From Phytoseiulus persimilis (Eukaryota; Arthropoda; Arachnida; Mesostigmata; Phytoseiidae): a stretch of DNA of 64,000 bases. Position numbers and translations under genes: made by a program. The stretch spans positions 192,775 to 256,774 of the forward strand of contig CM075104.1 of the NCBI GenBank assembly GCA_037576195.1. The letters are read 5' to 3'. Under the pieces are notes generated by a model. That model did not search any database and had not been told where the DNA came from. It worked only from the letters and a program-made list of their open reading frames with translations. Shown in pieces: positions 22,004-32,316 of this stretch (position 1 is its first letter; each line of letters opens with the position of its first letter).

Positions 22004-23733
22004 ATGCCTGCATCCAGTGCAACATTCGCGCCGTTTGAGCCGCGAAATGAGCGGTTCTCATTTTGGCTATGTCGTCTCGAGAACTACTTGCTCTACGAAA
22101 AGAAAACTTCGACCGAGGAGAAACACTGCGCCATTCTCGCGTTCATGGGTGCTAAAGCTTCCAAGAGGCTCTACTACAAAGTTCCTTCGGATAAAACGCC
22201 GAATACACTCAAATACGAAGAAATCACCGCACTGCTCAAGAAAATCTACGAGCCGGGCGAGAATATATGGAACGTGCGTCTGGAATTCCGAAGAGTCCGA
22301 CAAAGCTCGGGCGAAACTCTCGACGATTACGAAGCTCGCATCCGCACTGCTGGCCGGAACTGCAAATGGACGGGCGAAGAACTCCAGATGAACCTCATCG
22401 AGCAGTTCATAGGTGGACTCGACGACCATACTACTCAACAAGCGATTCTGGTCAAGTGCGCGGCTTCGAAAGACTTGGCCGATGTGTTCAACATTACGAA
22501 CGAACTGTTGCGAGCAAAAAAAGCTACATCCAAGCTTCGGAGTTCTCACAATGATCCCGCGAAAATGGAGAACGTCAACAGGGTTCACGTTGGCAACAAG
22601 GCATGCCGACCCATGCCCAAGAATTCCAATGATCGCGGAAATACCCGAAGACCAAACTCGTCCCGAAAATGCTACCGCTGTGGAAACCCAAATCACCTCG
22701 CTCCGGATTGCCCCCACAAATCTGCTGAGTGTCGTCTATGCAGGAAGAAAGGACATCTCCCATTGGTGTGCCGTTCAGGTCAGACTCATCATTTGCTGGA
22801 GGAGGTTCCCTTCAATTTCGTCGAAGGACTTGATAAGGCTCCGATGAACTTGAATGTGCGCATCTATGATCGTGAGGTGTCGATAGAATTGGACACAGGA
22901 AGCGGAATATCTGACATGGCGCTAAACAAGTTCCGGGAAATGTTCCCCAACGAGGTTCTGCATACAAATGACATCAGACTTCGAACTGCCACCGGTGAGA
23001 ATTTTGAACCACATTCTTACGCCCTGGTTCCAGTGACCCTCGAGAACCGGTCAGAAAACTTGGAACTCTACCTTATCGATCGACTCAACTTTCCTACTCT
23101 GTTCGGAAGATCATGGCTGCGGAGTATCAAACCGACTTCCTTTGGGTTTGATCAGTGCTACCACAACGGAATCGATTACGAGCAAGAAGCAAAATCACTT
23201 CTTCTCAAGTATCCTAACCTCTCCAAGGAAGGCATCGGGAAGATTCCGACTGTCGAGGCTGCATTGCATCTTAAGGGAAATCCAAAACCAGCATACTTCC
23301 GCCCTCGACCCGTGCCACACGCTTTGATGCCGCTCGTCGATGAAGAGCTCGATCAACTGGAGAAATTCGACGTCATCGAGAAAATCAACGCAAGCGAGTG
23401 GGCTCATCCGGTGGTCATCGCGCTCCGAGGTAAAGGAGACAACGTGAAGCGAAGGGCAAGAGTGTGCGGAGACTTCAAGATCGGTCTAAACCAACATCTC
23501 TTGGTGGATGACCACCCGCTGAAAAACATTCGTTATGCTCTTGACAACATTGGAATCGGCAAACGATTCACGAAACTCGACATTTCCAACGCGTTCTTAC
23601 ACATGCCAATCCGAGAGGAGGACCAGAAATTCGTCACTGTCAACACGCATCGCGGTTTGTACCGTTTCAAACGCATGTGTAACGGCCTTGCGTCCGCGCC
23701 GGCTATTTGGCAACGGTTTATGGAAGGCATACT
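22004..23733 (+). pseudogene. Ty3 gag, protease and RT N-terminal half (copy B)
   Basis: Starts at ATG 22004 (MPASSATFAPFEP), ~70 bp after the LTR. The gag is a small matrix/capsid-like region with FWLCRLENYL and the GEKxDDYxxRI-like segment typical of metazoan Mag-type gag. It is followed by the two zinc knuckles (~22670-22780), the DTGSG protease (~22887) and RT motifs to KFTKLDISNAFLHM-like residues (~23570). It is cut at 23733 by element C. The gag missing from copy A is complete here. From 22455 on it matches copy A with scattered single-base differences. Confidence 0.9.
23729..23733. other. Target-site duplication ATACT (left) of element C
   Basis: ATACT at 23729-23733 and again at 28213-28217 flank TGTTGGG...CCCCAACA. 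Copy A has ATACC at the homologous position, so the duplicated base is specific to copy B. Confidence 0.95.
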
Positions 23734-23864
23734 TGTTGGGTCCTTCTGTTTGGCCCCGAAGAACGACATAGCGGAAGGAATACGAGCCGGCTCGGACAGA
23801 ATCGTTGTCTCCAGGAGAGAGACACCTTATATCGTTTTTTGAGTTAGCGGCAGCGTCCCCAACA
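23734..23864 (-). repeat. 131-bp 3' LTR of element C
   Basis: TGTTGGGTCC...GTCCCCAACA. Identical to 28082-28212 except for one base seen. Contains on the minus strand a GATATAAGG TATA-like box near its start. Confidence 0.95.
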
Positions 23865-25452
23865 TACCTCCCATTTTAAGACATCTACTTTCGGGGACGA
23901 TGTCCTGAGAGAGCGCGATAATCTTTGACCCCTTTGCACGCACGCGGTCGTTGCTGTCTCGGAGCGGGCTGTGTGACGGCCGCTGCTGAGACTCGCATCC
24001 AGCGAAGGAGTCGCTGAGCTTACGACACTAATTGGACTCCGAGTGGCGCCGTCTTGACTAGGCATCGAGCCATCTAGCGCCTCGTCGTTCGGTAGGGAAA
24101 CTGCATCCTCCGGGTCCAGCTCGTCGGGGCACGGAACTGCGGAAGAACGCTTCCAGAGCTGGTTCAAGTGACGCACCAACTTCTCCTGCTGAAACCGGAC
24201 TTCCACCATGGCCTTCCCCAGGAACCTTTCTACCGTGCAGGGCACACGCGTGCCATTTGCCAACTCCGCCGTTACAGCCTCCCCCAACAAGAACTGTCGG
24301 CTGCGGGTCCCATGATGACGATCGAACTGAGTTTTCATCTCTCTCTGCCAGTCTGTGAGCCCCGGCTGAGTTTCGAAAGGCCTATAAACGTCGAAAGGAG
24401 TGCGCACCTTCCTGCCGAAGAAAACTTCTGCTGGCGACCTACCACCGATCGCCTCATTAGGTGTATAATTGTAAGCGGAAACCGCCACGTCCAAAGCTCT
24501 CGGCGAGCTGTCCAAGGAATTCTTCATGGTGTGAACCATCTTTTCTGCTTGCCCATTACTCATCGGCATTCTCGGATCACACCGCAAATGCGTCACGTCG
24601 TGCTCCGCGCAGAAAGTTGCAAAGTCCACTGCTGTAAACTGGCCCCCATTGTCTGAGACCAATGTTCGAGGGGGACCGAAGTGTCGGAAAACCGTGCGCA
24701 AGTAAGCAATCAACGCCTGCGTGGAATTTCCTATCCAGGCCGCGTCGATGTACTTGGAAAAACTGTCCACTAAAATTAGGAACACTTGGCCTTTGCGCGG
24801 CTCCCCGTAGTCCACATGTACACGCTCCGACGGAGCTGACGGAGCTTGCCACGGTTGCAGTGGGACTTTCACTGGACTATCAGCGGTTTGTGCACAGTGA
24901 TCGCAGCTTTTGACCATCTTTTCGACGTCACTGGCCAGTCCAGGCCAGTATACGTGTACTCTAGCGAGAGCTTTCATCCGACGCATCCCCGGATGGGCGG
25001 CGTGCAGCTGCTTCAGAACCAGCGGCCGAAGAGAGGGCGGCACGACAACGCGATCGTCGTATAGGAGAATTCCATTCGTTGCGCTGAGTTTGTCGCGTGG
25101 TTGTGAGTATGGTCGCAGAGCGGCTTCCTGGATGTCCTCTGCTTTCCAGCCTTTCCTGACTCGGTCCATGACTTGACCCAACAGCGCGTCTCTCTGTATA
25201 GCGGCAGCAAGCTCGCGACAGCGCGCCCTGGGGGGCAGCATTTGGAGAGTGGGGCTCAAGATCTCAGCCTCTCCTGCCTCCAAGCTGGCGATGACTTCTT
25301 CCAACTCAGAATCCCCCGCGTCTTGTCTTGCATTCTTGATTAGGCGGGATAGCGCGTCCGCGTGCCCAAACTCCGTCGTGCGAACGTACTCGATGTCAAA
25401 ATCGAAACCTATCAAGCGAAGCGCCCACCGCCGCAACCGTTTGCCGTGCGAT
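23844..25452 (-). CDS. Element C RNase H end and integrase (frameshifted continuation)
   Basis: Resumes the polyprotein in a shifted frame: RLRRWALRL..HADALSRL (end of RNase H). The integrase follows with H-x3-H...C-x2-C zinc finger (HAAHPGMRRM...CDHCAQ, ~24890-24990), VDSFSKYID, VSDNGGQFTA and NGQAEKMVHTMK for the DDE triad, and a C-terminal LGEAV..LANG segment. The open frame runs through the polypurine tract to 23844. Only a single indel separates it from a full-length gag-pol, so decay is very recent or is a sequence error. Confidence 0.92.
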
Positions 25453-28117
25453 CGCTGAGCCCGCGACCTGGCTTGAAGAGAGCGACGAGAGGCTTGTGAT
25501 CGGTCTGAAGGATGAACCGACGGCCCCAAATGAATTTTTTTAGACGTTCCACCGTCGTTATGAGAGCCAGTGCTTCTTTCTCAATCTGCGAATAGTTGCG
25601 CTGCGCCGGTGTCAGAGCTTTCGCGATGTGGAACACTGCCTTCTCTGAACCATCGGAGTATCTTTGCAGAAGAACACCACCGATGCCCGTCTCACACGCA
25701 TCCGCAGCAACAACGAGAGTTTGCCGGGGATCGTAATGCGCCAGTAGTAGAGGACCGGAAAGAATCTCACGAATGGACTTGAAAGCGGCTGCTTCTCGTG
25801 TCGACCACCTGAACGCCACATCCTTGCGTAGCAGAGATTCCAGGGCCGGTTTGAAACGATGCAGCTGATCGATGAATTTTCCATAGTAGTTGACGAGACC
25901 CAAGAACGAGCGAACCTCGGCAACGTTTGTTGGCTCCCGGCGCGGCCGTATCGCCTCGACTCGGGAGGGATCAGCGTGAATTCCATGCTCATCCACGATC
26001 AAACCAAGATATTTGACGGATGAGGCGTTGAAGCGACACTTTGCGAAACGCAAGCGGAAACCCCAGTCTTGCAACCGTCGAAGAACCTCATGAAGGCGCG
26101 TGTCGTGCGTCTGTCGCTCCGGTGCCATCACCGGGATATCATCCAAATAAACTAGAACGCCGTCGATGCCCGCAAGGGCTTGCTCCATCGTACGTTGGAA
26201 AATTGCGGGCGCGGTCTTCAACCCGAAAACCATCCGATTGTATTGGAAAAGGCCGCGATGAGTATTGATCGTTGTCAGGCAGCGGCTAGCTGGTTCCAAC
26301 GGCAGCTGTAAATATGCATCCGACAAGTCTAGTTGCGTGAAACACTTGTTGCCCGTGAATTTCGTCATGATCACCTCCATGTTGGGAATCGGGTAGTCGA
26401 CGTCTTTGAGCGCTTCGTTGAGGCCCGTAGAGAAATCCGCGCACATGCGGATTTGGTTGTTTGGCTTGCGGACAACCACGATGGGAGTCGCCCACTCAGA
26501 GATTTCCAGTGGAGATAGGGTGCCGTTGGCCACCAAGCGATCCAACTCCGTCTCAACGGCTTCCTGAAGCGGGATAGCCACCGGCCTAGCCGGGAGATGC
26601 GTGGGTAAGGTACCGGCTTTTATAGTTAGGCCAACTTCAACTTTCGAACAGGTCTCAAGACCTTCTTTGAATAACTCGGGATACGCGGTCTTCAGGGCAG
26701 CCACTGGATCCACCGCAGCAGACACCTCCGCGATCTCCACGGCTGGAGAAACCGAGAGCAGCCCCAACGCGTAGGGTACTTCTCCCCCCAGTAGAGTGAC
26801 GTTGTCCCGACGGAGAACAATCACCACATCGACCACCGAGACGGCACCGAGCTTGAACTCAGCGCGGAAACAACCGCGGAGGTTTAACGGCCTGCCTTCG
26901 ACGACAGAACGCCTGACGTTGAACTTGGTGAGCGGGGGACGACCCAACTTCCCCCACGTGTCTTCACCAATGACGGACACATCCGCACCGTTGTCGAGCC
27001 GGAAACGCACGGGGATATCGTTCACTTGCACAGTTGCGAACGCCCGGCACCGAGATGCATTGAGATAGTCCACGCGACACGTAATTGCTGTGACGCTTGC
27101 CGAGAAAGACCTGCAGACCCTTTCGATGTGTCCCATCTTGTTACACTTCTTGCACTTCGTCGAAGCGTGCGGGCATGCATACCGGGGGTGTCCTTCACCG
27201 CAACCCAGGCAGCGGGTTGGCCCACGACGCTTGTTGTTCTGCCGACCGCCGCGTCCGTCACGACGGCCTCCCCCACTTTGTCCACCACGAGCATTCCGCT
27301 GGACAAGATTCACGACTTCTGTGGGAAAAGACTCTGCTCGAAGTGCTGAAGTGTTTGAGTCTAGCGCAGCATCTTCACTACGCTGAGCATACTGTTCCAC
27401 GATTTCTCGGAGCTTGTCGACCTTCAAATCGGGTTTTTCGTCCAGCATCTTTAGCACTACCGTACGAAAGCTTTTGAAGGAGGGTCCAGAAGCGAAAATC
27501 AAGCTGAGGAAAACCTTAAACTGATCCAGGGTCAGCTCCTTGAACTCGAATTCGTCTCCCTTGATATTTGCCGAATTGAGAACATCCACGGGACGAGTCG
27601 AGGCGTCCACTCGGAAAGACAAAATGTCATGCCTTCGACGGAATAACGACTTGGAAGAATCAAATGTGGTCTTCAGAAGCTCTAGCAAATCCCTGTAGGG
27701 TTTCGCTTCGGGAAGTTCTGGTGAAATTCGGTAACGAAGACGGCGGTATTCGTTGTCTCTCAGACACTTCAACAGAATCTGAACCCGCAGACGCTCGTCT
27801 GTGATGGATGACTCCAGGATGGGCTGGTTGCGATAGAACCAGTTATCGAAAGTAAGCTCAGCCTCCGGACTGTGCGTGAAGGTACCAAGAAGAGATTGCA
27901 GGTTGAAGAGAACTGAAGCTGAGGGTGCAGGTGCATCCTGCGACGTTGTACCAGCGCCCGTTGACCGTGGCTCAGCCAGCTTCTCCAAGATCGCCGTGAG
28001 TCGAGTGAGAATGGACTTGTCTGAGAGCTCACCTCCAGACTCCGTATTCTCCCGTTCAGATTCAGTGTCGACTGCGCCAATTGTTGGGTCCTTCTGTTTG
28101 GCCCCGAAGAACGACAT
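25412..28117 (-). CDS. Element C gag-protease-RT-RNase H (5' part of the polyprotein)
   Basis: 901 codons. It begins within the LTR (MSFFGAKQKDPT, then PBS-encoded residues). The next in-frame Met is ~200 residues on, which supports this start. Capsid-like helical region to ~residue 260, then an RG-rich linker and two zinc knuckles (CLGCGEGHPRYAC, CKKCNKMGHIERVC). The protease has DNGADVSVI, with Asn in the place of the usual Thr/Ser. RT: FTQLDLSDAYLQL and YLDDIPVMA. RNase H: AADACETGIGGVL and TDHKPL. The frame is lost ~25450 by a one-base indel in the RNase H just after SDRTAN. The remaining pol is in the next ORF. Confidence 0.93.
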   Translation of the reverse strand: MSFFGAKQKDPTIGAVDTESERENTESGGELSDKSILTRLTAILEKLAEPRSTGAGTTSQDAPAPSASVLFNLQSLLGTFTHSPEAELTFDNWFYRNQPILESSITDERLRVQILLKCLRDNEYRRLRYRISPELPEAKPYRDLLELLKTTFDSSKSLFRRRHDILSFRVDASTRPVDVLNSANIKGDEFEFKELTLDQFKVFLSLIFASGPSFKSFRTVVLKMLDEKPDLKVDKLREIVEQYAQRSEDAALDSNTSALRAESFPTEVVNLVQRNARGGQSGGGRRDGRGGRQNNKRRGPTRCLGCGEGHPRYACPHASTKCKKCNKMGHIERVCRSFSASVTAITCRVDYLNASRCRAFATVQVNDIPVRFRLDNGADVSVIGEDTWGKLGRPPLTKFNVRRSVVEGRPLNLRGCFRAEFKLGAVSVVDVVIVLRRDNVTLLGGEVPYALGLLSVSPAVEIAEVSAAVDPVAALKTAYPELFKEGLETCSKVEVGLTIKAGTLPTHLPARPVAIPLQEAVETELDRLVANGTLSPLEISEWATPIVVVRKPNNQIRMCADFSTGLNEALKDVDYPIPNMEVIMTKFTGNKCFTQLDLSDAYLQLPLEPASRCLTTINTHRGLFQYNRMVFGLKTAPAIFQRTMEQALAGIDGVLVYLDDIPVMAPERQTHDTRLHEVLRRLQDWGFRLRFAKCRFNASSVKYLGLIVDEHGIHADPSRVEAIRPRREPTNVAEVRSFLGLVNYYGKFIDQLHRFKPALESLLRKDVAFRWSTREAAAFKSIREILSGPLLLAHYDPRQTLVVAADACETGIGGVLLQRYSDGSEKAVFHIAKALTPAQRNYSQIEKEALALITTVERLKKFIWGRRFILQTDHKPLVALFKPGRGLSDRTANGCGGGRFA

Positions 28118-28212
28118 AGCGGGAGGAATACGAGCCGGCTCGGACAGAATCGTTGTCTCCAGGAGAGAGACACCTTATATCGTTTTTTGAGTTAGCGGCA
28201 GCGTCCCCAACA
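28082..28212 (-). repeat. 131-bp 5' LTR of element C, containing the gag start codon
   Basis: The 5' LTR on the minus strand. The gag ATG lies at 28115-28117, inside the LTR, and exactly 12 codons (36 bp) of LTR are translated before the frame enters the primer-binding site. The TATA-like GATATAAG sits near the LTR 5' edge, upstream of this ATG. Confidence 0.93.
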
Positions 28213-29559
28213 ATACTAGCAGGCATCAATGGTGTTGAGGTCGTTATCGACGACATCGTCGTGACTGCGTCGACTGATGAAGACCACTTGAAGCGCCTGG
28301 AGACAGTTCTACAGCAACTGAACACTCATAATATTCGACTAAATCTACAGAAATGCAAGTTTTTCGCGGAGGAGATACAGTTCTGAGGGCTCCGTTTGAA
28401 GCATCAAGAGATTCACAAGTGTGATGACAAGATATTATGTTTCAAGCAAGCTCCAGTTCCCCAGTCTGTCTCCGAATTGCGAAGACATTTATCGGAATGA
28501 TCCAGTTCTACTCTTCGTTCGCACCACAACTTGCCGATCTGGCGCATCCGCTCTACAAAGCTTTCCAAGGAGGTGGCCAGAAACCGTTTGTTTGGTCCCC
28601 AGAAATGAAAAAATCGTTCGAAGCTGTGAAATCCGAAATGTGCTCCACAAGAGTTCTCGTGCAGTTTGATCCAGAAAAGACCCTCTTGTTGGCTACGGAT
28701 GCTTCATCCTATGGAATTTCAGCCGTCCTTTCCCACCGCTACGACGACGAAACGGAGCGTCATATCGCTTACTACTCCAGAACCCTGACGGAGGTGGAGA
28801 AAAGGTACACTCCACTCGAAGCTCTTGGCATAAAGGAAGGGATGAGTCGATTCTTCTACTACTTGTTTGGGAGAAGATTCACCTTGATTACAGATAGCAA
28901 ACCCTTGGTTTCTATATTCTCACCATCGGAAGCGCTCCCGCCGCTCGCTGCAATGCGGATGATGAATTACAGCATGTTTCTACACTCGTTCAGTTACGAC
29001 ATAGTCTACCGTAACACGAATGATCACGGGAACGCTGACATGCTCTCGCGACCGCCGGTGAAGAGTGAGCAGTTTCTCATCAGGCAAGAGGCTGAAGATG
29101 TCTTTCTGATGGAAGTCACCGACAACGTCCCGATCGACCTACTTAGAATCGCAAGAGAAGCTCGGAATTGTGGAATTCTGAAACCGCTGCTTGAATGCCT
29201 TGAAGGTTCAACGGCATCGGCGAAAACGTTTTGGAAACTCGACATCTCCGAGTTCTCAATCATCAACGGTGCGATCTTCCGAGGACATCGGGTCGTGATC
29301 CCGTCGTCCTGTCGTCCCTAAATCCTGGCGGCCCTGCACGAGGGACACCTCGGCGTCGACAAGATGAAGGAGCTCGCAAGACGCTATGTGTGGTGGGAGA
29401 GCTTAAATTCTGAAATCGAAAAGCTGGTGAAGGAATGCATGGTCTGCGCTGAACACGCAAGACTACCTCCGAGATCGTATCATCCGTGGATGCCCGCTGA
29501 GCACACCTTGGATCGGGTGCACATCGACTATGCTGGCCCCGCTGACGGGAAGTACCTTT
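28213..29559 (+). pseudogene. Ty3 RT C-terminus, RNase H, integrase N-terminus (copy B)
   Basis: Resumes after element C with the VIDDIVV box (~28245). The TGA at 28384-28386 corresponds to 18013-18015 in A and the TAA at 29319-29321 to 18946-18948. At ~28483 it has ACATTT where A has TTTT (a net +2 frameshift), specific to B. RNase H and integrase zinc finger motifs are as in A. It stops at the nested LINE at 29560. Confidence 0.88.
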
Positions 29560-31153
29560 GTTTATGGGTTTATGGTTCTATTTGGATCTAAGTGTATACA
29601 TAGCATAATATATATGCACATCAGCCTTTCACTTCAGGCGCGAGCAAGCTCAGCGGATCCTATGTTCTAACGCTCCCATTTCTCGAGGAGTCGTTTTGTT
29701 GCTTCCACGGCGAATCGATTCATCTCACTGTTCAGTCCCAAGTTGGTCAGGAAGTCCTCCGTCGTGTGGTGTGCATCGTTACATTGGAATATCACATGTC
29801 CTAGTGTTTCCTCGCTGATGCCACATCTGCTGCAAATCGGTTCCGGGTTGGCGGAGAAACGGGACCGATACTCCTTCGTAGGGAGACCTCCAGCTCTGGC
29901 AAGTGCCAGGAGTGCGGACCCCCTACTATTGTCGTATATGTGAACGGCTGCTGTTCTCGACTCCTTGTGCATTCGGTACAAATCGAGTGAAGATTTTCTA
30001 GCCATCCCGTTTACGCAGTCGTTGTCCTGTGTGGCTTTGATCTTTTCGTTCAGTAAAAGATTATAGATGCCGAGGAGTGCTCTTCCAGTCTCATCTCGTT
30101 CTATTTGCAATGTGTCGCATCTGAACTTGACTTTGAGCTCTTCCACCCGTGCACAGGCTTTTGTATCAATGTTTTGCGCTCTCATCATGTCCAGTATCAT
30201 TCTCGGCCAGCGAGTGGCTGCCATGCAACTGATTCGAGCAAAATACTTGAGTTTACTCTTGGCCTCCCGCGCTTCGAAGGATGACCAGTCGAGTTCGGAC
30301 TCAAGGAATTCGTTGGCAACATTCCACCCTGTGATGCCGAGTGCCCATCGCGCTGCGCGCCGTTGGGTCATCTCCAACCCGTCGCTTGTCTTCTTAGTCA
30401 TCACCGTTACTGAGTTAGCATAAGTTAGTTTGGGAACAGCCACTGCTTTCCAGAATGTCTTCGACAGCTCAAATTTGCTAGAGTTCCAGAGTACCTGAGC
30501 GTGCATCTGGTTCAGGGCTTTTTTGGACGTGTTGATCCAAATATCTTCCTGTTTCTTGAGATAGTTTGTTCCATCACACAATGTTATTCCCAAGTATTTG
30601 TATTCCTCAGCCACCGGTATCGGCTCACCTTGAACTTTCAGTCCTGTGCAGTCGCCAACCTGGTGTCGAGAAAAGATCAAGATGGCACTCTTCTTTGGAT
30701 TGAAATGCAGTTTCATTTCATCTCCAAATTTAGATGCGACCTGTAAGAGCTTTTGGATGTCTGCGGCGTTTCTTGCCATGAGCACTAGATCATCGGCGAA
30801 GAGCAGACCTGGTACATTGGTGTACCTCTTCTCAGTTACGTTCCAGAAGTCGCCCTTCCTCCAAATTTCAAAACCGATCCCGGTTTTTATCAGGCGATTT
30901 CCTAGTTCTGAGATATAAATGGAAAATAATATACTGCTGAGCGGACAGCCTTGTTTCACACCTTCAGTTGTGTACAACCAGTCTGAGTCAGTTCCATCAT
31001 AGACAAGCTTTATTTTGTTCTCTATGTATAATCGCCTCAGCAGGTCTATCCACGTTGGATTCATTCCAACATCTGACAGTACTTTCCACAATTTGACTCT
31101 GTTGATTTTGTCGAACGCTCGCGAGCAATCGGGAAAGCAGGCAATCAGGCAAT
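29560..31153 (-). mobile_element. 5'-truncated LINE (family 2) nested in copy B integrase
   Basis: Same insertion, same site and same truncation point as the LINE at 19187-20772. It was therefore inherited by duplication and not inserted independently. It carries an extra 8-bp CAGGCAAT repeat at its 5' end (31141-31152). CCTTT lies on both flanks (29555-29559 and 31154-31158). Confidence 0.9.
29667..31145 (-). pseudogene. LINE family 2 reverse transcriptase fragment (copy in B)
   Basis: Same fragment as at 19261-20772, with the intact catalytic box FADDLVLMA (~30790). The C-terminal CCHC finger (CSRCG...CN) is present. A premature TAA at 29667 removes the last ~7 residues present in the other copy. 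Not autonomous. Confidence 0.88.
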
Positions 31154-32138
31154 CCTTTTCCTGCTCGTCGATGCAAATTCTAAATGGTTAGAAGTCTTCG
31201 CATCAACCACGAAAACAACTGATACGACCCTTAAACACCTCAGAAAGGTCATTGCGAGGTTCCGGTTGCCCGAGGTCATCGTCTCCGATAACGACCCGAC
31301 ATTCGCTTCACAAGATTCCAACAAATTCTGTCGTGGAAACGGCATAATCCATAAAACTTGCCCTCCGTACAGCCCGGCCTCGAATGGTCAAGTTGAGAAG
31401 TACGTACGAACTGTCAAACAGGGATTGAGGAAAGTGAAGAGTGAAGGAGAGAGAGACCTTCATACCGCGCTGCAAAGGTTCCTGTTTCAATATCGAATGG
31501 TAGCGAACTCGACAACAAACAGGACACCAGCCGAGGCCATGATCGGTCGTCAATTCCGCTGTCGCCTGGAACTGCTCAGCGAACAACCGCAGGCTACGCA
31601 CCATTCCGAACATGAAACCGAATCCAGGAACAACAAATCGCAGAATACGTCCAGGTTCAGCATCGGCGACAGGGTCATGGCTCGAGTGTATAACAGAACC
31701 CAGAAATGGAGTCTGGGCAAGATCGTCAAACTCTGTGGAAGAAAGGTTGCCGTGGTTGCACTGCCGCAAGGAGTTTCTAAGCGACACCACAATCAGCTCA
31801 GGCGATTTAACGGCGGAATTGTGGCCGAATCGCCCGACGATAAGCTGAATCCTGCCCTGCTTTTTGCAGACCCCGAGCCAGATAAGAATCCTTCTGAACA
31901 GGCGGTACTAGTGCCTTCCCAAAATACTAGTGAAGAAAATCAAGCCGACTCAGCATTGTTTGAGGCACCTCAGAGACCTCTGAGGAAGCTCAAGAGGATC
32001 TCCCTCAGGAACGGATACGAAGATCCAGTCGAGTTACGGCCGGTGTTCCACCGGACGGATATCGACCGCACTGATTGTGATGTTCCCAATAATAATAATC
32101 TTAAACTGTACATAATTCAAGAAGGGGAGAGTTGTTAG
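31154..32138 (+). pseudogene. Ty3 integrase core and C-terminus (copy B)
   Basis: Contains VSDNDPTFAS, NGQVEKYVRTVK and the PAEAMIGR region as in copy A. A one-base difference near 31965 (GAGGCACC versus GAGGACGCC) shifts the last ~60 codons, so the protein runs on to 32138, overlapping the LTR, in place of the RKSSRV terminus of A. Confidence 0.85.
32119..32132 (+). other. Polypurine tract of Ty3 copy B
   Basis: AAGAAGGGGAGAGT directly before the LTR at 32133, identical to the tract at 21739. Confidence 0.85.
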
Positions 32139-32314
32139 AGTTAGCATCTCCTACACGTTCGAACGCTACCGCCACACAACGTGAATAAAAAGAAGTGTCA
32201 CACCCTTCCCACGTGACACCAGTCTCGTTGTAGCAGCCAACTCAGGCCTCGTGTTGTCCCTGTCGGATTTTTGAATATCTTGTAAGAACCCACTTAAGTT
32301 ACAAAAAGTTAACA
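32133..32314 (+). repeat. 182-bp 3' LTR of Ty3 copy B
   Basis: Matches 21753-21934 with two differences noticed. Its right flank (ACTTGTTCGG at 32315) is the edge of the neighbouring Copia-1 accessory region. The left-hand flank of the original insertion is lost, so the target duplication cannot be checked. Confidence 0.9.
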
Positions 32315-32316
32315 AC

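Larger units (their letters stand above)
23734..28212 (-). mobile_element. Ty3-type element C, young and nearly intact
   Basis: Complete 4479-bp LTR retrotransposon on the minus strand. It has 131-bp LTRs at both ends (23734-23864 and 28082-28212) that differ at one base I can see (GCGGAAGG versus GCGGGAGG), a perfect 5-bp target duplication, a PBS (~28063-28081, minus strand TTGGCGCAGTCGACACTG) and a polypurine tract (23865-23880, minus strand CTTAAAATGGGAGGTA). Different family from A/B. Inserted into the RT of copy B after the A/B duplication, since A lacks it. Confidence 0.96.
21753..32314 (+). mobile_element. Ty3-type LTR element, copy B (both LTRs, two nested insertions)
   Basis: Same family as A, with complete ends. 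LTRs are 21753-21934 and 32133-32314. A primer-binding region (TGGCGACGAAGACGG, ~21937) follows the 5' LTR and a polypurine tract (32119-32132) precedes the 3' LTR. Element C (23734-28212) and LINE family 2 (29560-31153) are nested in it. Without them it would be ~4.5 kb. The stops at 28384-28386 and 29319-29321 match those of copy A, so the family copy was already dead before duplication. Confidence 0.9.
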
